A stretch of DNA of 64,000 nucleotides, taken from CAVWGP01 sp963754645. GTDB lineage: Bacteria > Pseudomonadota > Alphaproteobacteria > Bin65. The stretch lies in assembly GCA_963754645.1 (NCBI GenBank), contig CAVWGP010000004.1, forward strand, positions 806,001 through 870,000. The letters run 5' to 3'. Position 1 is the first letter of the stretch, and the number at the start of each line of letters is the position of its first letter. The notes under the pieces are model-generated. The model made no database searches and was not told the DNA's origin. It saw nothing but the letters and a program-made list of their open reading frames with translations. Positions 36,064-43,915 of the stretch are shown in pieces. Made by a program: the position numbers and the translations under genes.

Positions 36064-36363
36064 ATGAAAATCTACGAAGGCGGGCGCAGCCTCGATGGCG
36101 CGGTCGTGACGGTCGACGGAAAGAAGCTCGATCCGCGCTTCGATCTCAAGGTGTTTTCGCCCGCCGGTTACGAGTGGACCTATGAGGGCGGCGGGCCGGA
36201 GCAATTGGCGCTGGCGCTGTTGGCCGATCATTGGGGCGATAGCGCGCGGGCGCTCAAGCATTGCAAGGCGTTCATGCGCGCCGTGGTCGCCGATCTCGAC
36301 AATAGCTGGCGCATGACGACGGCCGAGATCGACGACGCCTTGCGCAAGCTCGGCGTCAATTGA
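36064..36363 (+). CDS. DUF6166-like small protein
   Basis: 99 residues. Motifs KIYEGGRS, VTVDGKKLDPR, EWTYEGGGPEQLALALLADHWG match what I recall as DUF6166, a small alpha/beta family of unknown role in bacteria and phages. No signal peptide or membrane segment. The ATG at 36064 gives the natural N-terminus (the frame continues upstream with basic, non-conserved residues). It precedes the TRAP transporter operon by 105 bases; no functional tie is evident. Confidence 0.7.
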   Translation: MKIYEGGRSLDGAVVTVDGKKLDPRFDLKVFSPAGYEWTYEGGGPEQLALALLADHWGDSARALKHCKAFMRAVVADLDNSWRMTTAEIDDALRKLGVN

Positions 36364-36404
36364 CGGCGCTCCGGCCCAGCCATAGACTGGCCGAAACATA
36401 CCGC

Positions 36405-36414
36405 TCATATATCA
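36405..36414. promoter_or_regulatory. One-mismatch TGATATATCA element before the TRAP operon
   Basis: TCATATATCA, differing by one base from the core of the palindromes at 34842 and 40208, 54 bases before the dctP start. In promoter-proximal position. Candidate site for the GntR/FCD regulator encoded by the same operon. Confidence 0.4.
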
Positions 36415-36468
36415 AGAAGCACCGGCGCCCATGCAGCGCTTGCGCGCCGTCACCCCAGGGAGGTCATC

Positions 36469-37545
36469 ATGCGCGAGATCAAATCGAGCCGGCGCAATTT
36501 ATTGGCCGGAGCGGCGGCGGGCGCCGTGGCGGCGCCGTTCGTCATCGGCGGCGCCAAGGGACAAGCCAAGGTCAGTTGGAAAATGGCGACAGCGTGGCCC
36601 GGCGGTCCGCTGATGGAAATCGGCGCCAAAGCCTTCGCCGATCGTCTCGATTTTTTGTCGGAGGGCCGCATCAAGGCGCAGACCTTCCCGGGCGGCGCGC
36701 TGGGCAATGCGCTCAAGGTCTCGGAAACGGTCAAGAACGGCGTCGCCGAATGCGGCCATACCTGGATGGGCTACGATTGGGGCGGGCAGAAAACCACGGT
36801 GCTGTTCGGCGGGTATGCCGGAAGTTTCGACACCGAGCGCATGCTGCATTGGATGTACGAGGCGGGCGGCCTCGATTTGCAGCAGAAGTTCCGCGATCAA
36901 ACCGCGGGCGTGATGTCGTTGCCGCTCTTCATCCGCACCGCCGAGGTGTTCCTGCATTCGCGCAAGCCAGTGCGCACGCTGGCCGATCTCAAGGGCCTGA
37001 AACTGCGCACTGCCGGCGCCTGGCTCGACATGTCGAAGGAAATGGGCGCAGCACCGGTGACGACCCCGGGCGGCGAAATTTACACCGCGCTCGAACGTGG
37101 CGTGATCGATGCCACGGAGTGGGGCACGCTGTGGGAAAACATCGAGCCGGGTTTCTACAAGGTCGCGAAATACCTCATCATACCCGGCGTGCATCAGCCG
37201 ACAGCGCCCTTCGAACTTTGCATCAACAAGGACGCCTGGGCGAAGCTCGGCGACCGCGACCGTAAGCTGGTCGAGGCCGCGGCCAAGCTCACGACATTCG
37301 AAAGCTGGACGCGCATCGGCCAGGAAGACGCGAAGTCGCTCGACGTTTATCGCAAGGCCGGCAACGAGATCATCGAACTCTCGCCCGAGGTTCAGTACGA
37401 AACCAAAGTCGTGGCCGGCCGCTGGGCGCAAAAGGTGGCGTCGGAAGACAAGTGGTTCAAGCAAGTCCTCGACCACCAGCTCGCCTTCGAACAATTGTGG
37501 AAAGGCGCGGACGGCTACCGCAAGGTCAAGATCAAGGAAGGTTGA
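36469..37545 (+). CDS. TRAP transporter substrate-binding protein (DctP family)
   Basis: 358 residues. Twin-arginine signal SSRRNLLAGAAAGAVAAPF then a mature periplasmic binding protein: KVSWKMATAWPGGPLMEIGAKAFADRLDF, AETPPGGEIYTALERGVIDATEW-like hinge (PGGEIYTALERGVIDATEWGT). The family binds carboxylates, sialic acid or keto acids; the sequence resembles the alpha-keto acid/mannitol group but the ligand is not determined. AGGGAGGT sits just upstream of the ATG. A strong terminator follows before the permease genes, a common way to make more binding protein than permease. First gene of dctP - dctQ - dctM - gntR. Confidence 0.92.
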   Translation: MREIKSSRRNLLAGAAAGAVAAPFVIGGAKGQAKVSWKMATAWPGGPLMEIGAKAFADRLDFLSEGRIKAQTFPGGALGNALKVSETVKNGVAECGHTWMGYDWGGQKTTVLFGGYAGSFDTERMLHWMYEAGGLDLQQKFRDQTAGVMSLPLFIRTAEVFLHSRKPVRTLADLKGLKLRTAGAWLDMSKEMGAAPVTTPGGEIYTALERGVIDATEWGTLWENIEPGFYKVAKYLIIPGVHQPTAPFELCINKDAWAKLGDRDRKLVEAAAKLTTFESWTRIGQEDAKSLDVYRKAGNEIIELSPEVQYETKVVAGRWAQKVASEDKWFKQVLDHQLAFEQLWKGADGYRKVKIKEG

Positions 37546-37568
37546 TCGCGGAAAATTAGCGGGGAACT

Positions 37569-37604
37569 CCGGGACGGCGCGGGCGGCCGTCCCGGTTTGT
37601 TTTT
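37569..37604 (+). terminator. Intrinsic terminator/attenuator between dctP and dctQ
   Basis: CCGGGACGG (37569-37577) pairs with CCGTCCCGG (37587-37595) and is followed by TTTGTTTTT. It lies 10 bases before the dctQ start (37614). Partial read-through would set a higher DctP than DctQM level. Confidence 0.85.
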
Positions 37605-37613
37605 GGAGGGGAC

Positions 37614-38123
37614 ATGGAGGCATTTTGTCGGGCCGCCGAGCGGCTCAGCATGGTTGTCGGCACGTTTGCCGCATGGCTGATCGTGCCCCTCGTTTTGGCC
37701 ATTTGTTACGAAGTGACGGCGCGTTACATTTTCAACGCGCCCACGAGCTGGTCCTATGAAATCGGCTATCTTTTGACCGGCGCGGGCTGGCTGCTCGGCC
37801 TGGCCTACACGCAACAGAAAAAGGCGCATATCCGCATCGACGTGTTTTACAATCGATTTTCGCCGCGGCGCAAAGCGCTCGTCGATTTCGTGTTCCATAT
37901 CGTTCTGATCCTTCCGTTTCTGGCGTGGCTGTGCTGGGTGCTGGACGACCGCATGCTCGCCGCCATGCGGAGCGGCGAGCGCACCGGCCAATCGGGCTGG
38001 AACCCGCCGATCTGGCCGTTCCGCGCCGTGTTCTTTGTCAGCTTCGTGCTGCTGACGCTGCAGATTCTCGCGGATCTGATACGCCAATTGCCGATGCTGC
38101 GCGGCGGCGCGGAGCCGCGCTGA
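37614..38123 (+). CDS. TRAP transporter small permease subunit (DctQ family)
   Basis: 169 residues with about four transmembrane helices, including MVVGTFAAWLIVPLVLAICYEVTARYIFNAPTSW and LTGAGWLLGLAYTQQKKAHIRIDVFY, the typical DctQ signature. It forms a complex with the large permease DctM. The start at 37614 follows GGAGGGG. The stop TGA overlaps the ATG of dctM (TGATG), a translational coupling usual for this pair. Length is normal for the family. Confidence 0.9.
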   Translation: MEAFCRAAERLSMVVGTFAAWLIVPLVLAICYEVTARYIFNAPTSWSYEIGYLLTGAGWLLGLAYTQQKKAHIRIDVFYNRFSPRRKALVDFVFHIVLILPFLAWLCWVLDDRMLAAMRSGERTGQSGWNPPIWPFRAVFFVSFVLLTLQILADLIRQLPMLRGGAEPR

Positions 38124-39445
38124 TGGGCTACGAATCGCTGCTTATTTTTCCCGTCCTGCTGACGCTGCTGTTCCTCGGATTTCCCGTCGCCTTTTCGATG
38201 ATGGCCTCGGCCTTCATTTTCGGCCTGTTCACCTTCGGTCCCGCGTTCCTTCAGCAGGCCGCCGAAAAGATCGAGGACACGGCCTCGAATTTCGTGCTCG
38301 CCGCCGTGCCGCTGTTCGTCTTCATGGGCTCGATGCTCGAGCGCTCGGGCATCGCCGACAAGCTTTTCGAGGCGATCCATCTATGGACGCGGCGCCTGCC
38401 GGGCGGCCTCGCCATCGGCACGGTCATCATGTGCATCATTTTCGCGGCATCGAGCGGCGTGGTGGGCGCAACCGAAACCGTGATCGGCCTGCTCGCGATC
38501 CCGGTGATGATGCGCTACCACTATAACAAGGAGCTCATCGTCGGCGTGATCTGCGCCGGCGGCTCGCTCGGCACGATTATTCCGCCCTCGGTCGTCGTCG
38601 TCATCATGGGGCCGCTGGCCGGCGTGTCGGTCGGCGATTTGCTTGTCGGCATGGTGTTTCCGGGCCTGATCATGGCGGGGCTCTACATCGTTTACGCCTT
38701 GACCCTGTGTTCGATTTTCCCACGCATGGGGCCGCGCATTCCGCGCGAGCCCAACGAGCCGCCGTTGGCGCATAAGCTCATCGTCACGGCGCGGGCCTTG
38801 GTGCCGCCGATGTTCCTCATCTTCGCGGTGCTCGGCTCGATCATGCTGGGGTGGGCCGGGCCGACCGAAGCCGCCGGCCTCGGCGCCGCCGGCTCGGTTT
38901 TGCTGGCACTGTTCTACCGGACCTTCAGCCTGCGCGCGATGCACGAAGCGATTCTCAAAACCCTCACAATCACGGCCATGATCATGGCAATCCTGCTGGG
39001 CGGCAATCTGATGACCGGTGCCTTCGTCGGCTCGGGCGGAATCGCCGTTACGCAGGCGCTTGTCAACAGCTTGTCGCTCGGTCCCTGGGGCATCTTGCTT
39101 GTCGTTCTGCTGCTGGCGTTCATCGCCGGATTTTTCATCGATTGGATTTCGATCGTGCTGATCCTGGTGCCGATCTTCGCGCCCCTGCTCAAGGCGGCAC
39201 AGGTCGACATGGTGTGGTTCTGCATCGCCCTTTTGGTGGTCATTCAAACCAGCTACCTGTCGCCGCCGATGGCGCCGGCCATCTTTTATTTTCGCGCCAT
39301 CAGTCCGCCGGAAATCACGACGATGCACATGTATCGCGGCGTCGTGCCGTTCTTGGTGCTGCAAGTCGTTACCCTCGCGATCGTGCTGGCGTGGCCCGAA
39401 ACCGTGACGTGGTTGCCGAAAGAGCTGCTCGTCGTTCCGAAATAG
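38123..39445 (+). CDS. TRAP transporter large permease subunit (DctM family)
   Basis: 440 residues, about 12 membrane helices, ion-driven transport unit. It carries family stretches NFVLAAVPLFVFMGSMLERSG, CIIFAASSGVVGATETVIGLLAIPVMMRYHYNKELIVGVICAGGSLGTIIPPSV and the C-terminal TSYLSPPMAPAIFYFRAISPPEITTMHMYRGVVPF. It uses an Na+ gradient with DctP and DctQ. It begins within the dctQ stop and ends eight bases before the GntR gene, so all are one operon. Substrate not determined. Confidence 0.95.
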   Translation: MGYESLLIFPVLLTLLFLGFPVAFSMMASAFIFGLFTFGPAFLQQAAEKIEDTASNFVLAAVPLFVFMGSMLERSGIADKLFEAIHLWTRRLPGGLAIGTVIMCIIFAASSGVVGATETVIGLLAIPVMMRYHYNKELIVGVICAGGSLGTIIPPSVVVVIMGPLAGVSVGDLLVGMVFPGLIMAGLYIVYALTLCSIFPRMGPRIPREPNEPPLAHKLIVTARALVPPMFLIFAVLGSIMLGWAGPTEAAGLGAAGSVLLALFYRTFSLRAMHEAILKTLTITAMIMAILLGGNLMTGAFVGSGGIAVTQALVNSLSLGPWGILLVVLLLAFIAGFFIDWISIVLILVPIFAPLLKAAQVDMVWFCIALLVVIQTSYLSPPMAPAIFYFRAISPPEITTMHMYRGVVPFLVLQVVTLAIVLAWPETVTWLPKELLVVPK

Positions 39446-39452
39446 GCGCGCC

Positions 39453-40157
39453 ATGGCCAAGAAACGGAAAGTCGCAAACCGGCGCGCGGCGCCGCGCGGA
39501 GCGGAGGCGGCGGCCGATGGCAGCCTTGCCGAGCGCGCCTATCGCCAAGTCGAAGAACTCATCGTCACGCTCGAGATCGCGCCCGGCGCCATCGTTTCCG
39601 AGTCCGCCCTCAGCCAGCGCCTCGGCATCGGCCGCACGCCGATCCGCGAGGCTTTGCAGCGCCTGGCGCGCGAGAAGCTTATCGTCATCCTGCCGCGCCG
39701 CGGCATCATGGTTTCGGAAATCAATGTCGGGAGCCAACTCCGCCTGCTCGAAGCACGGCGCGAGGTCGAGCGATTGTTGGCGAAATGCGCGGCGCGTCGA
39801 TCGAGCGAGGCGGAGCGCCTGCGCTTCGCCGAGATCGCCCGCGGCATGGAGAAGGCCGCGCGCGAAAACGACGACATAAACTTCATGCGCCTCGACCGCG
39901 CGTTCAATCTTGCCGTCATCGACGCGGCGCGCAACGAATTCGCCGCCGGCGCGATGCAGCTCATGCACGGCTTGGCGCGCCGCTTCTGGTATATCCACTA
40001 CAAGCGGGTCGCCGACATGCCGCTGGCCGCGCGCCTGCACGCCGACGTGGCCCGCGGCATCGCCGACGGGAGCGAGAGCAAAGCCGCTCAGGCCGCGGAT
40101 AAGCTTTTGGATTACATAGAGGAATTTACGCGCACGACGGTCGATAGCGGGGTCTGA
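39453..40157 (+). CDS. GntR-family transcriptional regulator, FCD subgroup
   Basis: 234 residues. N-terminal winged helix: ERAYRQVEELIVTLEIAPGAIVSESALSQRLGIGRTPIREALQRLAREKLIVILPRRGIMVSEI, typical GntR/FCD. The C-terminal all-helical FCD domain (LLEARREVERLLAKCAARR ... FMRLDRAFNLAVIDAARNEF) binds the effector, usually with metal via His/Asp. FCD regulators respond to organic acids or sugar acids, consistent with control of the TRAP transporter just upstream (eight bases). Candidate operators TGATATATCA lie at 34842, 36405 and 40208. It begins with a basic 25-residue tail. Confidence 0.93.
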   Translation: MAKKRKVANRRAAPRGAEAAADGSLAERAYRQVEELIVTLEIAPGAIVSESALSQRLGIGRTPIREALQRLAREKLIVILPRRGIMVSEINVGSQLRLLEARREVERLLAKCAARRSSEAERLRFAEIARGMEKAARENDDINFMRLDRAFNLAVIDAARNEFAAGAMQLMHGLARRFWYIHYKRVADMPLAARLHADVARGIADGSESKAAQAADKLLDYIEEFTRTTVDSGV

Positions 40158-40207
40158 ACAGCGCCACCGCGCTGGACGGAGCGGGCGAACCCGGTGTAAT
40201 ATGACCG

Positions 40208-40217
40208 TGATATATCA
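40208..40217. promoter_or_regulatory. TGATATATCA palindrome before the hydroxylase gene
   Basis: A perfect 10-bp palindrome 34 bases before the start of the fatty-acid-hydroxylase gene and 50 bases after the GntR stop. It matches the core of the 16-bp palindrome at 34842-34857. Confidence 0.5.
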
Positions 40218-40250
40218 AGTCGCGACCTTGTTGCCCCAGGAGAATAGACG

Positions 40251-41045
40251 ATGTCTCAGCCCGTGCCCGCCCCGATGACGCAACGGCAAGTACATTTTCG
40301 CGGCGATTTCCGCGAGCGTATTTCGCCCTGGTATGTCGGGTCGCTCCATGTGCTGATGATCTACTCGATCGGCATCGCGGGCATCGTCTACTTCGTGCGC
40401 CAGATCGGTTCGCCCGTCTGGTACGAGTGGCTGATCGTGCCTTTTTCTTTCACCGTGGCGAATGTCTTCGAATGGTGGATCCACCGCTATGTCATGCACC
40501 GCCCGCGCAAGGATCCGTTCAATTTCTGCATGGGCATCTACAAGCGGCACACGCTGGCGCATCATCAGTTCTTCACCAAGGAAGAGGTGACCGTCGATGG
40601 GCCGCGCGATTTCCGCATCACGTTTTTTCCGCCCTACGCGCTGATCGCCTTCATGATGATTTCCGCTGTGCCGGCCTGGGTCCTGATGCTGCTCGGATTC
40701 GCGAATGCCGGCTGGCTGCTCCTGACCACCAACGTGTTTCTCTATCTGAATTATGAGCTGTTCCACTATAGCTGCCATTTGAAGGACGACCGGATCGTCC
40801 GGCACATTCCCTTCGTCAACACGATCCGGCGCCATCATCTCGGCCATCACAACACGGCGATCATGATGGAGCGGAATTTCAACTTGACCTATCCGATCGC
40901 CGATTGGCTGTTCGGCACCAGCGATCTCGACCGCGGTTTGCTCGGCCATGTTTTCAACGGCAATAGCTGGCGCCACGCGAAGCGGAATCTGAGGAAAGTC
41001 CGGCAGTCGGTCGACGATCCGATGGCGGGCGTGGTGCGCGCCTAG
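40251..41045 (+). CDS. Fatty acid hydroxylase / sterol desaturase family membrane protein
   Basis: 264 residues, di-iron membrane oxygenase. Histidine boxes are visible: HRYVMH (78-83), HTLAHH (100-105) and RRHHLGHHN near residue 200. Several membrane helices surround them (LHVLMIYSIGIAGIVYFV, YALIAFMMISAVPAWVLMLLGF). The family hydroxylates fatty acids, sterols or carotenoids; the substrate is unknown. A putative operator precedes it and a small membrane protein gene follows by 15 bases, then panB-like. The start follows GGAG before ATG at 40251. Confidence 0.9.
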   Translation: MSQPVPAPMTQRQVHFRGDFRERISPWYVGSLHVLMIYSIGIAGIVYFVRQIGSPVWYEWLIVPFSFTVANVFEWWIHRYVMHRPRKDPFNFCMGIYKRHTLAHHQFFTKEEVTVDGPRDFRITFFPPYALIAFMMISAVPAWVLMLLGFANAGWLLLTTNVFLYLNYELFHYSCHLKDDRIVRHIPFVNTIRRHHLGHHNTAIMMERNFNLTYPIADWLFGTSDLDRGLLGHVFNGNSWRHAKRNLRKVRQSVDDPMAGVVRA

Positions 41046-41059
41046 CGCGAGGCCGTGCC

Positions 41060-41260
41060 GTGACCGACACCTTCGTTCCAGGCCGCAAGCTCAAGCGCGG
41101 CTTTGCGTCCTTGGCGGGCGCTTTCGTGGTCGCCGCCGGCGTATTCGCGATATTCACGCTCGTTGCGCGCGATCTGGGCTGGACCGGGACGACGCAATGG
41201 ATCGCGTCCGGCGTCGTTGCCGCGCTTTACGGCGTCTATGTACGCTTGGCCGATCTTTGA
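41060..41260 (+). CDS. Small single- or two-pass membrane protein
   Basis: 66 residues, GTG start. Two hydrophobic stretches (SLAGAFVVAAGVFAIFTLVA and WIASGVVAALYGVYVRLA) suggest one or two helices. No family recognised. It lies 14 bases after the hydroxylase stop and 15 bases before the panB-like gene, in the same direction, so it is likely co-transcribed. Role unknown. Confidence 0.55.
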   Translation: MTDTFVPGRKLKRGFASLAGAFVVAAGVFAIFTLVARDLGWTGTTQWIASGVVAALYGVYVRLADL

Positions 41261-41275
41261 GGGCGGGGCACGGCA

Positions 41276-42169
41276 ATGACTGAGGCAGCGAAAGGCGCGG
41301 CACCGGCCGACAAGCGGGCGAAGCGCACGATCACCGAAATTCGCGACTCGAAAAAAACCGGCGAGAAATTTGTCTACATGTCGGTGCCGGATTATACCTC
41401 GGCGCGCTGGGCGGAGATGGCCGGGGTCGACGTCGCCGTGGTCGGCGACAGCCTCGCCATGGTCGCGCACGGCCACCCGAGCACGATACCGGCGACCATG
41501 GACATGATGGTCATGCACACGCAAGCCGTTCGCCGCGGCGCGCCGAATACGTTCGTTCTCGGCTGCATGCCTTATCAAAGCTACAATACTGTGGAACGCG
41601 CGCTTGAAAACGCGACGCGCTTCATGCAGCAGGGCTTGGCCGATGCGGTGAAGCCCCAAGGCGGCAAGAGCCAGGCGCAGATCCTCAAGGCCCTGGTCGA
41701 TGCCGGCATTCCCACCGCGTCGCATATCGGCCTTACGCCGCACACCATCGCGATGTTCGGCGGCTTCAAGATTCAGGGCCGCACGGCCGATGCGGCGATG
41801 AAAATTCTCGAAGACGCGCTGGCGATCGAGGACGCGGGCTGCTTTATGCTCGAGTTCGAGGCCGTGCCCGCCAGGATCGCCGAAGTGATTTCGAAGCAGC
41901 TCACCATTCCGACCATCGGCATCGGCGCCGGCGTCGGCTGCGACGGGCAAATCCTGCTGTGCTACGATCTGCTCGGCGTGTTCACCGATTTCAAGCCGAA
42001 ATTCACCAAGCGCTATTCAAATTTGACCGAAGTCGCCGTCACGGGGATCAGGAAATACATCGACGAGGTGAAATCCGCGAAGTTCCCCGATGACGAACAT
42101 TCCTATTCGGTCAATGAGGCCGAATTCGAAAAATTCTTGAAGCTCGTCGAGCGGCGCCGGCAGGCCTAA
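41276..42169 (+). CDS. PanB-like ketopantoate hydroxymethyltransferase family protein
   Basis: 297 residues, TIM-barrel of the PanB/isocitrate lyase superfamily. It contains VVGDSLAMVAHGHPSTIPATMDMMVMHTQAVRRGAPN, SHIGLTPHTIAMFGGFKIQGRT and IGIGAGVGCDGQILLCYDLLGV. The metal/substrate region is partly altered: a segment aligning to the PanB KxEGG stretch reads VKPQGGKSQ, so Glu of that motif is replaced. Canonical PanB makes ketopantoate for CoA. This copy, with a long N-terminal tail and that substitution, may be a diverged paralogue acting on another keto acid. Final gene of the hydroxylase cluster. Confidence 0.75.
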   Translation: MTEAAKGAAPADKRAKRTITEIRDSKKTGEKFVYMSVPDYTSARWAEMAGVDVAVVGDSLAMVAHGHPSTIPATMDMMVMHTQAVRRGAPNTFVLGCMPYQSYNTVERALENATRFMQQGLADAVKPQGGKSQAQILKALVDAGIPTASHIGLTPHTIAMFGGFKIQGRTADAAMKILEDALAIEDAGCFMLEFEAVPARIAEVISKQLTIPTIGIGAGVGCDGQILLCYDLLGVFTDFKPKFTKRYSNLTEVAVTGIRKYIDEVKSAKFPDDEHSYSVNEAEFEKFLKLVERRRQA

Positions 42170-42179
42170 GTGCGCGCGC

Positions 42180-42866
42180 CTAGCGCGGTACCGCGCCGGC
42201 TTGTTCCTTGAACATCTTCTTCGGATCGAGCTTGTAAGTCCACGGCAGGCCGGCCGTTTTCCAGCCGTTCTCGGGGCGCTTGGCAAGGCGCGGCCAGTCA
42301 TCCGGCTCGTCGCCTTCGAAGCCGTCGATGACGCTGTAAACTTTCTTATAGCCCTCGTCGGCAAGGAGGTTCGCGGCCCTTGCGCTGCGGATGCCGGAGC
42401 GCGAGATCAGCACGATTGTGCTCGACTTGTTCAATTTTTTTGCTGCCAGGCGACGCGCGATTTCGGCCTCAAAATCGGGATTCTGGTCCTGTTTGAAGCG
42501 CTTGCGCTCATCGTCCCAGACATAGGGCTCGTGGAAGTCGAGAAGCGGGATATTGGCGTCAACGATGATCGGCATGCCCAACAGCTGGATTTCGGCGCGG
42601 CTTCGGACGTCGATAAACAGAATTGCTTCGCGATTGCCCTTGATGCGCGTATGGGCTTGGCGTGCGTCGAGATACAGGCCCAGCTTCGTTCGTTTGTTGC
42701 CCCCTATATTCCGCCGGTCCGCCACGACCCCCGGTTTTGCATTCACCACGGAGGAGCTTGCGGCGCCGTTTTCGTCGACGTCGGGCATATGCGAATCGGC
42801 AAATGCCGGATCGGAACCGACTGAGAGGCACCCTATGAAGGCAGCGGCAAAAGCTAAGCGAAGCAT
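42180..42866 (-). CDS. Exported rhodanese-like protein with Ser in place of catalytic Cys
   Basis: 228 residues with a signal peptide (MLRLAFAAAFIGCLSVGSDPAFA). A rhodanese domain is clear: ILFIDVRSRAEIQLLGMP, then the active-site loop TIVLISRSGIRSARAANLL, then YSVIDGFEGDEPDDW. The first residue of the CRSGxRS loop is Ser155 (TCG at 42402-42404 on the complement) instead of Cys. Persulfide transfer is therefore unlikely; binding or regulatory role more probable. The start at 42866 (signal peptide) was preferred over a longer frame containing only basic, arginine-rich shadow sequence. Convergent with panB-like. Confidence 0.88.
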   Translation of the reverse strand: MLRLAFAAAFIGCLSVGSDPAFADSHMPDVDENGAASSSVVNAKPGVVADRRNIGGNKRTKLGLYLDARQAHTRIKGNREAILFIDVRSRAEIQLLGMPIIVDANIPLLDFHEPYVWDDERKRFKQDQNPDFEAEIARRLAAKKLNKSSTIVLISRSGIRSARAANLLADEGYKKVYSVIDGFEGDEPDDWPRLAKRPENGWKTAGLPWTYKLDPKKMFKEQAGAVPR

Positions 42867-42976
42867 TTCGGGAATCCCTTGGTGCTGCTGCGATCTTATT
42901 TTCGTAAACCGGAGGAATGCTTTAGAAGCATGGTTAACCGCCATTAACGGTCCGCTCGGCGGGTTCTCAGCACCAG

Positions 42977-43906
42977 TCAACGGCGCGCGCCGCCAGGTCC
43001 GCTTGATGCGTCGCCGGCGGGGCGGGCAAAGAGGCCGTCGGGCCGGAAGATAAGCACCGCGATCAGTAGGGCGAAAACGGCGATATCGCGATAGTCGCCT
43101 GCCAAATAGGCCGACCACAGCGTTTCGAGGACCGCGATGATCAGGGCGCCGGCGATCGCGCCCGCCACCGAGCCGATACCGCCGATGACCGCCGCGGTGA
43201 GGGCCTTGAGGCCGAACACAAGGCCCATATACGGCCAAACCGCTCCGTAGCGTACCACGGCAAGCGCCCCGGCAAAGCCGGCCAAAACGCCCCCCAGCAC
43301 AAAGGCAAAGCCGACGACGCGCCGGATCGATAGGCCGAGCAGGGGCGCCATTCTCGCGTCGTCGGCGACGGCGCGGATGCTACGTCCGATCGATGTCCGC
43401 GCCACGAGCCACCAGCATCCGCCAAGTGCGATTGCGGCGCAGGGCAACACGGCGACTTGACCAAGCGGCACGGCCCAATCGGCGCCCAAGTTGACGCGGC
43501 CGGGGAGCGGGCTGGGCGTGAACAGCGTGTTCGATCGATGCAGCAGGCGCACGGCTTCGGCGCACGCGATCCATAGACCGATGGTTGTGACGAGCGGCGC
43601 CGCGGGATTGCCGCGGCCAGTCGCGTTTGGCAGCGGCAGCGAATGCAGCGCAGCACCGGCGGACGCCGCCACCGCCGCGCCGGCAAGCAGCGTGGCCGCG
43701 AACATGGCAAGGCCGAGCGGCCATCCGAGAATATCGAGCAGCGTTATCGATATAAAGGCAGCGTAGCCGCCGGCGACGTAGATCGCGCCAAGCGCGAGAT
43801 TGAATTGCCGCGTCACGGCGTGGATCAAGGTATAGCCGCAAGCGGCCAATGCGTAAAGGGAACCGATCGTCAGGATCGTCGGAATTTGTTGCAGCAGATA
43901 GGCCAT
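42977..43906 (-). CDS. Orphan LivH-type branched-chain amino acid ABC permease
   Basis: 309 residues, about eight membrane helices, of the LivH family (LTIGSLYALAACGYTLIHAVTRQFNLALGAIYVAGGY near the start; a late GGIGSVAGAIAGALIIAVLE and RPDGLFARP). LivH is one of two permease subunits for import of branched-chain amino acids, amides or urea, working with LivM, LivG/F ATPases and a binding protein; none is next to it here. Possibly uses ATPases encoded elsewhere. It sits between a lipoprotein-like gene and the rhodanese on the minus strand. Confidence 0.9.
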   Translation of the reverse strand: MAYLLQQIPTILTIGSLYALAACGYTLIHAVTRQFNLALGAIYVAGGYAAFISITLLDILGWPLGLAMFAATLLAGAAVAASAGAALHSLPLPNATGRGNPAAPLVTTIGLWIACAEAVRLLHRSNTLFTPSPLPGRVNLGADWAVPLGQVAVLPCAAIALGGCWWLVARTSIGRSIRAVADDARMAPLLGLSIRRVVGFAFVLGGVLAGFAGALAVVRYGAVWPYMGLVFGLKALTAAVIGGIGSVAGAIAGALIIAVLETLWSAYLAGDYRDIAVFALLIAVLIFRPDGLFARPAGDASSGPGGARR

Positions 43907-43915
43907 CGCCGGCGC

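Noticed and set aside
42914..42940. TTAA-N6-TTAA near the rhodanese promoter as a CtrA box
   Set aside because: Spacing is six, not seven, bases; not counted as a match.
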